Shown: positions 8,586 to 16,160 of the stretch, in pieces
Numbering within the stretch: position 1 is the first letter of the stretch
Layout: the number at the start of each line of letters is the position of its first letter
From: Accumulibacter sp.
Lineage (GTDB): Bacteria > Pseudomonadota > Gammaproteobacteria > Burkholderiales > Rhodocyclaceae
Reading direction: 5' to 3'
Assembly: GCF_023806635.1 (NCBI RefSeq)
Contig: NZ_JAMTDQ010000008.1
Span: 1 to 38,815, forward strand
Length of the DNA stretch: 38,815 bases
Made by a program: the position numbers and the translations under genes
The notes under the pieces: generated by a model
The model's input: the letters and a program-made list of their open reading frames with translations, nothing else
Databases searched by the model: none
What the model was told of the DNA's origin: nothing

Positions 8586-8987
8586 TCGCCTTTGCGGTTG
8601 GCGGGGGCGGCGTAGGTCGCGCGCCGACCTGCCGACAGCGACGATGGCGTTCTGTCGTGGCCAAACGGGACGCGACAATGGTGCTATGATTCGCCGCCAG
8701 CGCGCTGACCGCAGGCCACGCGACGGGTGACGCAGCAGCACATGCAGGCCAGGGGCCAGTGGCAATCGCGTCCGGTCGATGGACTCGTCGGCGGCCGGCC
8801 GGGTCACCGGTGGCGCTTCGTGCCGCTGGAACCGGACGCAGCCGCATCAGTTGACCACCGGTGCCAGCCTCCGCCCGGCGCCAATGGCGACGCCGTCCGG
8901 GCGACATGCGGCGACGCTGAACTCGCCAAGGCCACTGTGGTCCATTGGCAGGCAGGCAATCAGTGAACGTATTTCGGAGAAAGATTG
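8586..8987. other. 402-base gap between argC and erpA
   Basis: No convincing gene was found. A short open frame at 8727-8966 reads as Gln/Arg/Pro-rich low-complexity sequence with no recognisable motif. Just after argC, an AGGTCG/CGACCT hairpin (8614-8630) could be a weak terminator. The erpA promoter candidate at 8682-8690 is listed separately. Confidence 0.6.
8682..8690 (+). promoter_or_regulatory. Extended -10 promoter candidate upstream of erpA
   Basis: TGCTATGAT fits an extended -10 element (TG, one base, then TATGAT with five of six consensus bases). No good -35 is seen 17 bases upstream, which extended -10 promoters tolerate. It would give a leader of nearly 300 bases before erpA. No IscR-type box was identified. 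Confidence 0.4.
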
Positions 8988-9338
8988 ATGAATGTAGCGA
9001 CAGAAATGCCCATGCCCTTCGTGTTTACCGACAGCGCAGCCGGCAAGGTCAGGGAACTGATCGAGGAAGAGGGCAACCCGGATCTCAAGTTGCGCGTCTT
9101 CGTCACCGGCGGCGGCTGCTCCGGCTTCCAGTATGGCTTCACTTTCGACGAAGTGGCGAACGACGATGACACCGCACTGCAGAAGAACGGCGTCACCCTG
9201 CTGGTCGACCCGATGAGCTACCAGTACCTGGTCGGCGCCGAGATCGACTACACCGAAGGCCTCGAGGGCTCGCAGTTCGTGATCAAGAACCCGAACGCTT
9301 CCTCGACCTGCGGCTGCGGCTCGTCGTTCTCCGTCTAG
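8988..9338 (+). CDS. erpA: Iron-sulfur cluster insertion protein ErpA
   Basis: This 116-aa A-type carrier delivers Fe-S clusters to apoproteins, including respiratory and isoprenoid-pathway enzymes. The three conserved cysteines are present: C44 in [10 protein letters not shown], and C108 and C110 in the C-terminal TCGCGSSF. The ATG at 8988 ([13 protein letters not shown]) is preferred over a TTG three bases earlier and has GGAGAAAG at 8976-8983. It is a single gene. The next gene is convergent and starts its 3' end at 9456; the gap between them holds nothing obvious. Confidence 0.95.
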   Translation: MNVATEMPMPFVFTDSAAGKVRELIEEEGNPDLKLRVFVTGGGCSGFQYGFTFDEVANDDDTALQKNGVTLLVDPMSYQYLVGAEIDYTEGLEGSQFVIKNPNASSTCGCGSSFSV

Positions 9339-9455
9339 AATGGGATGGTCGGCGGCGGGCCGGCGAACAGCCTCTCCGTCGCCCGGCCAGGGTCGAGACT
9401 TCCCGCAGCACACCGGCAATGCCCGGCCGCGGCGGCGGCTGCTGCAGATCCCTCG

Positions 9456-10388
9456 TCAGCGCGGGCGCAGCAGCGTCGCGAGTGTCGCCAGCAGTGCCGC
9501 CGCGCACACGCCGTGCGCGACCGCGAGCCAGAGGCTGAAGCCGGCGAGTACCGTCAGGATACCGAGCGCGCCCGTCGTCGCAAGCAGGAGCAGGAGCAGT
9601 CCCGCAGCGCGCCGCCGCTCGGCGTTGGCCAGCGCCTGCAGTCCCGCCGCACCCAGCAGCAGCAGGGACGCCACCGCCGCATACCGGTGCAGCAGGTGCA
9701 GGTTGACGCCGGCCGGATCACCAGGCTGGGGCGCCGCCTGCAGCACGGCAAGCGTCGGCAGTTCGGGCCAGCCAGCCGCCATGGGCCACCACCTGCCCTG
9801 ACAGTCAGGAAAGGTGGTACACGCTGAGGCCATGTAGGTGGCGCCGAGCAGCGCCCCGAGGATGACCGTCAGCGTCAGGCAGGCTGCCCCCAGCCGCAGC
9901 AGGAGCGAGGGCGCAGCGTGCCGCTGCAACATCATCGCCTGCGGCTCGCTGGCCAGGGCCACCCGCCAGGAGAAGCTGACCAGGCCAAGACCACCGAGAA
10001 TGTTCAGCAGGTTCACCAGCGACAACCGCGGGTCCGAACTCCAGATGCCGAGTGCCGACAGCGCCAGCATCAGCAGGAGCAGCAGGGTTGCCGGCAAGGC
10101 CACCGCGCGCAGAGCCGGTCGTCGCCAGCACTGCCAGGCGAGAGCACAGGCGAGCAGCAGTGAAAGTGAAGCAACCGCGCGGTGCAGCAGTCGTGCGCTT
10201 CCGTAGTCGGGTGCCGCCGGTGGCAGGGCCAGCAGCCGCGCGTAACAGGCAGGCCAGTCGGCGCAACCGAGACCGGCACCTTCCAGACGCAGGTAGGCGC
10301 TGACGAGAACGATCAGCAGGGACAAAGCGGTCAACAGGCGCGCAAGCGAACGGATTCGCCGCAGACGCAGGCCCTGGCTGAGGTTCAC
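9456..10388 (-). CDS. Second CtaA/COX15-family protein, cysteine-pair type
   Basis: This 310-aa integral membrane protein has about eight helices in two repeated halves. Each half has a cysteine pair in the first loop: C42/C48 in GLGCADWPACY and C190/C196 in CTTFPDCQG, as in Bacillus-type CtaA heme A synthases. Of the four heme-ligand histidines expected (two per half), H69, H234 and H292 are present. The helix that should carry the second N-terminal ligand reads SLVNLLNILGGLGL and has none. It starts with GTG at 10388, overlapping the stop of the upstream COX15 gene (GTGA). The open frame continues upstream to 11531, but that part only shadows COX15. It may be a partner or a diverged, possibly non-catalytic paralogue. 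Confidence 0.78.
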   Translation of the reverse strand: MNLSQGLRLRRIRSLARLLTALSLLIVLVSAYLRLEGAGLGCADWPACYARLLALPPAAPDYGSARLLHRAVASLSLLLACALAWQCWRRPALRAVALPATLLLLLMLALSALGIWSSDPRLSLVNLLNILGGLGLVSFSWRVALASEPQAMMLQRHAAPSLLLRLGAACLTLTVILGALLGATYMASACTTFPDCQGRWWPMAAGWPELPTLAVLQAAPQPGDPAGVNLHLLHRYAAVASLLLLGAAGLQALANAERRRAAGLLLLLLATTGALGILTVLAGFSLWLAVAHGVCAAALLATLATLLRPR

Positions 10389-11431
10389 CGGGCAGCAGCG
10401 TACTGCGGCACGCGCAGTTCGTGGTTGAGCCAGAGCAGCAGGCCGAGGACGACCATCGCACCGCCCTGATGCGCCGCCCCCAGCGCCACCGGCACCATCA
10501 GCAACAGGGTCGCGATGCCGAGGATGATCTGCGCGAACACCGCCAGCAGCAACAGTGTCCCCGCCAGACGGGCGGTGTTCGACACCGCCGCCAGGCGAAT
10601 CTTCCACCAGAACCAGGGGACGAGAAACGCCAGCAGCCAGGCGCCCAGGCGATGGTCGAACTGCACCAGCGCCATGTTGTTGAAGAAGTTCAGATACCAG
10701 GGCTCGATGATGAAGCTCTCCGGCGGCAACACGTGCCCGTTCATCAGCGGAAAGGTGTTGTACGCCCTGCCAGCGCGAATGCCGGCGACGAAGCCGCCGC
10801 TGACCACCATGTAACCGACCAGGAGAGTCAGCCAGAAGCCGACCCGCTGCAGACTCCGCAAGGCTGCGTCGTGCGTCGTCCCACGACGCGTGGAAAGGAG
10901 ATCCAGCGCCACCCAGAACATGGCGATGAAGATCAGGAAGGCGAGCGACAGATGGGCGGTCAGTCGGTAGTGGCTCACCCGCGGATCGTCGACCAGGCCG
11001 CTCTTCACCATGTACCAGCCCATCGCCCCCTGCAATCCGCCCAGCACGAAGATACCGAGCAGCTTCGGCACCAGCGCCGGCTCGAGCTTGCCGCGCAGCC
11101 AGAAGTAGAGGAAAGGCACGAAGAAGACGACGCCGACCAGCCGTCCCAGAACCCGGTGCACGTACTCCCAGAAGAAGATGCCCTTGAACTCGTCGAGCGT
11201 CATCCGATGGTTCACCTGCCGGTACTCCGGTGTCTGCCTGTACTTCTCGAAAGTCGCTTCCCACTCCACTTGGTCGAGGGGCGGAATGACGCCGACGATC
11301 GGCTGCCACTCGACGATCGACAGGCCGGAATGGGTCAGGCGGGTAACGCCACCGACGACCAGGATGGCAAAGACCGTGGCGCTGCAGACCAGCAGCCAGA
11401 CCGCGACGTGTCGACGAGCGACTGTATTCAT
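10385..11431 (-). CDS. ctaA: Heme A synthase, COX15 type
   Basis: This 348-aa membrane protein oxidises the heme O methyl group to the formyl of heme A. It has eight predicted helices. Four histidines sit where heme ligands are expected: H92 (EYVHRVLGR), H160 (HYRLTAHLSLAF), H260 (FDHRLGAW) and H321 (AAHQGG). The first loop is the long cysteine-free COX15 version (THSGLSIVEWQPIVGVIPPL), as in mitochondria and alphaproteobacteria. It is translationally coupled to the cysteine-type paralogue downstream and divergent from the terminal-reductase genes starting at 11737. This implies that heme A is made for a reductase encoded here or nearby. Confidence 0.92.
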   Translation of the reverse strand: MNTVARRHVAVWLLVCSATVFAILVVGGVTRLTHSGLSIVEWQPIVGVIPPLDQVEWEATFEKYRQTPEYRQVNHRMTLDEFKGIFFWEYVHRVLGRLVGVVFFVPFLYFWLRGKLEPALVPKLLGIFVLGGLQGAMGWYMVKSGLVDDPRVSHYRLTAHLSLAFLIFIAMFWVALDLLSTRRGTTHDAALRSLQRVGFWLTLLVGYMVVSGGFVAGIRAGRAYNTFPLMNGHVLPPESFIIEPWYLNFFNNMALVQFDHRLGAWLLAFLVPWFWWKIRLAAVSNTARLAGTLLLLAVFAQIILGIATLLLMVPVALGAAHQGGAMVVLGLLLWLNHELRVPQYAAAR

Positions 11432-11601
11432 GACGGGGGGCGAGCAGCGGAATGGGGAAGAAGGCGCGAATTATATGCCCATCGGCATGCCTCGTGCGCA
11501 GCCGGCCGAAGGCCCGCCGGGGTGCGACCATCGGCCGCGGTCAGGAGGGCGAAATGCCGATGGTTGCTGGCTTGCAGGGCCATCGCAAGCCGCTGCGGTT
11601 C

Positions 11602-11615
11602 TTGACATGCATCAA
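11602..11615 (+). promoter_or_regulatory. FNR/DNR-type box in the COX15-oxidase divergent gap
   Basis: TTGACATGCATCAA matches the FNR-family consensus TTGAT-N4-ATCAA with one mismatch per 10 fixed bases. A -10-like TATTCT at 11639-11644 puts the box centre at about -42 from the predicted start (~11651), the usual activating position. The transcript would lead into the 49-aa peptide at 11737 with a leader of about 85 bases. The rest of the 305-base gap holds no other gene. Confidence 0.6.
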
Positions 11616-11736
11616 ATCAATCGACCGCCGCCTACGGGTATTCTTCGCGCAATTGTGCCCGGCAGGGCCAAGATTCTTGACGTGATCTGCAATCTGGCCG
11701 CGCCGCGAGCGCAAATCAGCGATGGAGGGTAAGACT

Positions 11737-11886
11737 ATGGCCGACAACAACGATGGCGACATTCCGTTCATGCAGAGGCTGCTGGACAACCATTTCCTGC
11801 TTCTCTTCCTCGGCGTGGCGTCACCGGGACTGCTCTACATCCTGTGGGGCATCATCGACATCATGAACACGCCGCTCGCCAAATAA
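11737..11886 (+). CDS. 49-aa single-helix membrane peptide, oxidase subunit IIa-like
   Basis: A small open frame encodes 49 residues, MADNNDGDIPFMQRLLDNHF and onward, with one hydrophobic helix (about residues 19-42, containing LLLFLGVASPGLLYILWGI) and an NTPLAK tail. A strong ribosome site (GGAGGG, 11724-11729) and ~30 bases to subunit II support translation. Position and shape match the tiny extra subunit (IIa) of ba3-type oxidases, which supplies a helix that subunit II lacks. No sequence-level homology is claimed. It is first in the operon peptide-subunit II-subunit I. Confidence 0.72.
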   Translation: MADNNDGDIPFMQRLLDNHFLLLFLGVASPGLLYILWGIIDIMNTPLAK

Positions 11887-11916
11887 ATCATCCAGCCGCA
11901 TCAGGGAGAAACCAAT

Positions 11917-12465
11917 ATGAGTGCAATTCTGCCGCCATCCGAGCGGCTCTGGTGGAAGCAGCCCATCGACAAGGTCGAATGGGCATGGATCGCGATCGCC
12001 TTCGTCTGGGGCATGGTCATGTTCGCGATGATGATTTACTGGCACATCTACGGCAAGCAGAACCTGTCCAACGAGGCCTACCGGACCACGCCCGAGATGT
12101 TCGCCGCGAAGGCCGAGAAGTTCGTCGCCGAAAACACGATCCGCACCGAAAAAGGCCTGAATGGGGAAGACATCCCGGTCGTCAAGGTACCCGCCGGTGG
12201 CGCGGGCTACCTGATTGCCCGGCTGTGGGCGTGGTATCCGATCCTCGAGCTCGAGGAGGGCCAGACCTACCGCATCCATCTGTCTTCCCTCGACTACAAC
12301 CATGGCTTCTCGCTGCAGCCGGTCAACATCAACATCCAGGTGATCCCTGGCTATGAGCATGTCGTCAAGATGACCCCGACCAAGAAAGGCACCTACGCCA
12401 TCGTCTGCAACGAATACTGCGGCATCGGCCACCACTCGATGCTGGGCCGTATCTACGTCAAATAA
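11917..12465 (+). CDS. Heme-copper reductase subunit II with CuA site
   Basis: This 182-aa protein has one N-terminal membrane helix (~22-42) and a periplasmic cupredoxin domain. The CuA ligands are complete: C164-x3-C168-x3-H172-x2-M175 in CNEYCGIGHHSM, with the earlier histidine in DYNHGFSLQP. It takes electrons from a soluble cytochrome c or copper protein and passes them to subunit I. One helix and short length are typical of B-family (ba3-like) subunit II rather than the two-helix A-family form. An AGGGAG site precedes ATG 11917. It lies between the 49-aa peptide and subunit I in an evident operon. Confidence 0.9.
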   Translation: MSAILPPSERLWWKQPIDKVEWAWIAIAFVWGMVMFAMMIYWHIYGKQNLSNEAYRTTPEMFAAKAEKFVAENTIRTEKGLNGEDIPVVKVPAGGAGYLIARLWAWYPILELEEGQTYRIHLSSLDYNHGFSLQPVNINIQVIPGYEHVVKMTPTKKGTYAIVCNEYCGIGHHSMLGRIYVK

Positions 12466-12481
12466 GGGGGGAAAACAACCG

Positions 12482-14176
12482 ATGGCAACGACTTACCGTA
12501 CCTGCCCCGTCTCCGGGCTGCAGTTCGAGGACCAGGCCGAGAAGCTGATGCGCTGGAACGCCGTCGCCGGCGTCCTCGCACTGCTCGCCGGCGGCATCAC
12601 CGCGCTGCTGGTGATCCTCACCCGCTGGCCAGCGATCAAGCTGCTGCCGGCCGACCAGTTCTACCTGATCCTCACCGCGCACGGCATCGACATGCTGATC
12701 CTGTGGATCATCTTCTTCGAAATGGCCGTGCTCTATTTCGCCTCGTCGACACTCCTGCGCTGCCGGCTGGCGGCACCGAAGGTCGCCTGGGCGGCGTTCT
12801 GGCTGATGGTCGTCGGCAGCATCATGACCAACGTCGCCATCTTCCAGGGCGAGTCGAGCGTGATGTTCACCTCCTACGTGCCGATGCAGGCAGCGCCGCA
12901 TTTCTACCTCGGCATCATCCTGTTCGCGGTCGGCGCGCTGATCGGCTGCGGCATCTTCTTCGCCACGCTGGTGATCGCCAAGCGTGAGAAGACCTACAGC
13001 GGATCGATCCCGCTCGTCACCTTCGGCGCGCTGACGGCAGCGATCATCGCCACCTTCACGATCCTGGCCGGTGCCGGCATCCTGCTGCCGACCTTCCTCT
13101 GGTCGGTCGGCATCATCAAGGAGATCGACGCCCAGTTGTACCGCATGGTGTGGTGGGGACTCGGACACTCGTCGCAGCAGATCAACGTCTCGGCGCACGT
13201 CGCCATCTGGTACCTGATCGCCGCCGTCGTCTTCGGCGCCAAGCCGCTGTCCGAGAAAGTCTCGCGCTTCGCCTTCCTGCTCTACATCCTGTTCCTGCAA
13301 CTCGCCAGTGCGCACCACCTGCTCTCCGACCCCGGCATGAGCGCCGAGTGGAAGGTGCTCAACACGTCGTACTTCATGTACTTCGCGGTGATGGCATCGA
13401 TGATCCACGGCTTCACGGTTCCCGGCGCGATTGAGGCGGCACAGCGACGCAAGGGCTACACCAACGGGCTCTTCGAATGGCTGCGCAAGGCACCGTGGGG
13501 CAACCCGGTGTTCTCAGGCATGTTCATCTCGCTCGTCAGCTTCGGCTTCCTCGGCGGCATCTCCGGCGTCGTCCTCGGGACCGAGCAGATCAACATGCTG
13601 ATGCACAACACCTTCTACGTTCCGGGCCACTTCCACACGACAGTCGTCACCGGCACGACGCTGGCCTTCATGGCCGTCACCTACCTGCTGGTGCCGGTGC
13701 TCTTCAAGCGCGAGATGATCCTGCCGAAGCTGTGCCAGATCCAGCCCTACCTGTTCGGCATCAGCATGTCGATCCTCGGCCTGGTGATGATGGGCGCCGG
13801 CACGCTCGGCGTCTCGCGCCGGCACTGGGACATGGCCTTCTCCGGGGCCCCGTTCCAGTATGAGTGGCCGGGTGCCGCCTACCTGATGATGGGCCTGACC
13901 GGAATCTTCGGCCTCATCGCCGTCATCGGCGGCGGTCTCTGGATCCTGCTGGTGGTCGGTTCGCTGCTCTTCGGCAAGAAACTCGACGGTGGCAAGGTCT
14001 CCGACAAGCCGACGCCGCTGCCGGCCAACACGCAGGCGGCTTCGGCCGTGTCGCACGGTCACGATCACGTCCCGGTTCCGGGCACCGTCGTCCTCGCACT
14101 CCTGCTCTTCGTCTGCTTCGTGCTGTACTATTTCGTGAACTGGAAGTACCTGTCGGAAGTCTGGCTGTTGAGCTGA
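12482..14176 (+). CDS. Heme-copper reductase subunit I, B-family, NOR-like active site
   Basis: This 564-aa protein has about 13 to 14 membrane helices. The helix II histidine (LTAHGIDML) is a low-spin heme ligand. CuB/FeB ligands are H229 (WWGLGHSSQQ) and H278/H279 (ASAHHLLSDPG). Helix X supplies heme ligands H383 and H385 (VPGHFHTTV). The tyrosine that O2 reductases of the A and B families carry four residues after the first active-site histidine is replaced by Gln233, with another Gln at 232. Loss of this tyrosine is a mark of the NO-reducing lineages derived from B-family oxidases (such as eNOR and sNOR). Together with CuA subunit II and an FNR-type box, an NO reductase is a real possibility; a microaerobic oxidase cannot be excluded. 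The C-terminus has a His-rich linker (SHGHDH) and one extra helix. Confidence 0.85.
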   Translation: MATTYRTCPVSGLQFEDQAEKLMRWNAVAGVLALLAGGITALLVILTRWPAIKLLPADQFYLILTAHGIDMLILWIIFFEMAVLYFASSTLLRCRLAAPKVAWAAFWLMVVGSIMTNVAIFQGESSVMFTSYVPMQAAPHFYLGIILFAVGALIGCGIFFATLVIAKREKTYSGSIPLVTFGALTAAIIATFTILAGAGILLPTFLWSVGIIKEIDAQLYRMVWWGLGHSSQQINVSAHVAIWYLIAAVVFGAKPLSEKVSRFAFLLYILFLQLASAHHLLSDPGMSAEWKVLNTSYFMYFAVMASMIHGFTVPGAIEAAQRRKGYTNGLFEWLRKAPWGNPVFSGMFISLVSFGFLGGISGVVLGTEQINMLMHNTFYVPGHFHTTVVTGTTLAFMAVTYLLVPVLFKREMILPKLCQIQPYLFGISMSILGLVMMGAGTLGVSRRHWDMAFSGAPFQYEWPGAAYLMMGLTGIFGLIAVIGGGLWILLVVGSLLFGKKLDGGKVSDKPTPLPANTQAASAVSHGHDHVPVPGTVVLALLLFVCFVLYYFVNWKYLSEVWLLS

Positions 14177-14188
14177 CCCGGCACTCGT

Positions 14189-14254
14189 CCCCGCGCCGCC
14201 GGCGCGGGGGCCTGCTTCAATCGGGCCTGGCCGACAGGCCGGATTGAAGCAGGC
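14189..14254 (+). terminator. Two adjacent hairpins between subunit I and ctaB
   Basis: First, CCCCGCGCC-GCC-GGCGCGGGG (14189-14209), a perfect 9-bp stem. Directly next to it, a larger one at 14210-14254: outer arms GCCTGCTTCAATC and GATTGAAGCAGGC pair perfectly, and inner GGCCTG/CAGGCC extends the stem past one mismatch to nearly 20 bp. There is no T-run. It starts 13 bases after the subunit I stop and may terminate or protect the reductase transcript. Confidence 0.65.
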
Positions 14255-14306
14255 ACGCATCCTTCGCCACCGCTTCATTCACCTGATCGCCACGCTATCG
14301 ACGCCA

Positions 14307-15203
14307 ATGCAATCGACACTCCCATCGAACAGCACTCCCGGCCTCCCCATCCGTGCCATTCTGGGCGTCTTCAAGCTGCGCATCGGCGTCGTCATCACCT
14401 TCACCGCACTGGCCGGCCTGGCCGTCAGCGCCGGTCCCTCGCTGACTCCACTGCAGTTGCTCGTCCTGGCCCTCTCGGTGCTGGTCTCGTCAGCCAGCGC
14501 CGGTGCCTTCAACCAGTATTACGAGCACGACAGCGATCACCTGATGGCGCGCACCAGCAAGCGCCCCTTCGTCACCGGCCAGCTCCGCCACGGTCCCGTC
14601 TGGCTGCTGCTGATCGCCGCGCTGATGACGCTCTCGGTCGGCGCCGCATGGATCGCGCTCAATGCCTGGTCGGCCCTGTTCGTCTTCCTCGGCGCCTTCT
14701 TCTACGCCATCGTCTATACCGTCTGGCTGAAGCGCCGCACCTGGCTGAACATCGTCTTCGGCGGACTAGCCGGCAGCTGGGCAGTCCTCGCTGGCGCCAC
14801 GGCCGCCGATCCGCAGCTCGGCGCCGTGCCGCTGGCACTGGCTCTGGTCCTCTTCCTGTGGACGCCGCCGCACTTCTGGAGCCTGGCGATCGCTTTCCGT
14901 GACGACTACGCCGCCGCCGGCGTACCGATGCTGCCGGTGGTCGTCGGCGACCAGCGCGCCGCCAACACGATCTTCGCCAGCACCCTGGCGCTGGTCGCCG
15001 CCAGCCTGCTGCCGCTCGCCTTCGGCCTCGGCCCGATCTACTTCGCCGGCGCGGCGATCGGTGGCTTCCTGTTCATCCAGAAAGCCTGGCTGCTGACCCG
15101 GCAGCCCAATCGCAAGACGGCGATGGTCTGCTTCCACGCCTCACTGATGCAGTTGACCCTGGTCCTTTGCGCCGCCATCGTCGACACGCAGTTGCACTTC
15201 TGA
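14307..15203 (+). CDS. ctaB: Protoheme IX farnesyltransferase (heme O synthase)
   Basis: This 298-aa UbiA-type prenyltransferase has about eight to nine helices and attaches farnesyl to heme B, giving heme O, the substrate of COX15. The substrate-binding motif is NQYYEHDSDHLMARTSKRP near residue 67; the first acidic position is Glu instead of the usual Asp. The second conserved loop is LFLWTPPHFWSLAI with an RDDYAAAGVPMLPVV segment. The ATG at 14307 is chosen because an upstream in-frame TTG lies inside the hairpin; the ribosome site is poor. The SCO gene follows closely. With the two CtaA-type proteins, this completes heme A synthesis in the window. Confidence 0.94.
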   Translation: MQSTLPSNSTPGLPIRAILGVFKLRIGVVITFTALAGLAVSAGPSLTPLQLLVLALSVLVSSASAGAFNQYYEHDSDHLMARTSKRPFVTGQLRHGPVWLLLIAALMTLSVGAAWIALNAWSALFVFLGAFFYAIVYTVWLKRRTWLNIVFGGLAGSWAVLAGATAADPQLGAVPLALALVLFLWTPPHFWSLAIAFRDDYAAAGVPMLPVVVGDQRAANTIFASTLALVAASLLPLAFGLGPIYFAGAAIGGFLFIQKAWLLTRQPNRKTAMVCFHASLMQLTLVLCAAIVDTQLHF

Positions 15204-15223
15204 CCCGTGACGGACCACGTGCC

Positions 15224-16156
15224 GTGATTCGACAAAAGGTCCGGCCTCGCCCCCCGCCGACCGCCCGACTGCTGCGGCTCCGCGCAGCGCTGCTCGGCTT
15301 CCTCGCCACCTTGCTGGTGCTGGCTGCAAGCCCGCTGCGCGCCGATGAGGCGGCCAGCGACAAGCCCAGACTCACCGCCCGACCGCAGGGCGCCAGCGGC
15401 GGCCTGACGCTGACCACGCTCGACGAGAAGGCGGCGTTCGCGCTGTCGCAGGCCGCCGTCGGCAAGCAGGTCGTCGATTTCGTCCTCCTCGACCGCCAGG
15501 GACGACCGGTCGAACTGTCGCGTTATCGCGGCAAGCCGCTCGTCGTCACCTTCATCTACACCGCCTGCTTCCAGGTCTGCCCAACGATCACGCGCAACCT
15601 GCAGAAAGCCGTCGACACGACGGTCAGCGTCATGGGTGCCGATCGCTTCAACGTCATCAGCATCGGGTTCAACCAGCCCTTCGATTCGCCGGCTGCACTG
15701 GCGGACTTTGCCCGGCAGTATGGCATCCGCCTTCCGAACTGGGAGTTCCTCAGCCCGGCTGCGGCGATCGTCGGCGAACTGACGAGCAACTTCGGCTTCA
15801 GCTACGTCGCCACACCGGCCGGCTTCGACCACATCAACCAGGTGACGCTGGTGGATGCCGAAGGGCGGATCGTCCGCCAGGTCTACGGCGAGAAGTTCAC
15901 CGCCGAAGACCTCGCCGAACCGCTCAAGCTGCTGATCACCGGCTCGGCGATCCCGCCCGAGGTCGGCACGCTGCGGGAGATCATGGAGCGTGTGCGCATC
16001 CTCTGCTCGATCTACGATCCCGTCACCGGCCGCTACCGCACCAACTACTCGCTCTACTTCCAGTTTGCCGGCTTCATCACCTTTGTCGGCTTCCTGATCT
16101 ACCTGTCGATCAACTTCTGGAAGAACCGGCGCCGCGGTGAAGGTGAGGCGCACTGA
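15224..16156 (+). CDS. SCO1/SenC copper chaperone, membrane-anchored at both ends
   Basis: This 310-aa protein (from GTG 15224) has the thioredoxin-fold SCO domain with the copper ligands C115 and C119 (TACFQVCP) and H203 (FDHINQVTL). These deliver or reduce copper for the CuA centre of subunit II. An N-terminal hydrophobic segment (~20-40) is a signal or anchor. Unusually, a second helix at the C-terminus (about residues 280-300, ending NFWKNRRR) should anchor it again. The GTG start is inferred, since an upstream TTG at 15167 would overlap ctaB by 37 bases. The location after ctaB fits assembly of the adjacent reductase. Confidence 0.88.
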   Translation: MIRQKVRPRPPPTARLLRLRAALLGFLATLLVLAASPLRADEAASDKPRLTARPQGASGGLTLTTLDEKAAFALSQAAVGKQVVDFVLLDRQGRPVELSRYRGKPLVVTFIYTACFQVCPTITRNLQKAVDTTVSVMGADRFNVISIGFNQPFDSPAALADFARQYGIRLPNWEFLSPAAAIVGELTSNFGFSYVATPAGFDHINQVTLVDAEGRIVRQVYGEKFTAEDLAEPLKLLITGSAIPPEVGTLREIMERVRILCSIYDPVTGRYRTNYSLYFQFAGFITFVGFLIYLSINFWKNRRRGEGEAH

Positions 16157-16160
16157 CGAG

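Noticed and set aside
8727-8966. 79-codon frame between argC and erpA
   Set aside because: Gln/Arg/Pro-rich composition, no ribosome site, no motif.
10389-11531. Upstream extension of the second CtaA-type gene, which would give a 691-aa fusion
   Set aside because: That part is the out-of-frame shadow of COX15; the GTG at 10388 coupled to the COX15 stop gives a normal family start.
11677-11705. TTGACG at 11677 as a -35 for the reductase operon
   Set aside because: No AT-rich -10 lies 16-18 bases downstream; the FNR-type box with TATTCT is a better promoter.
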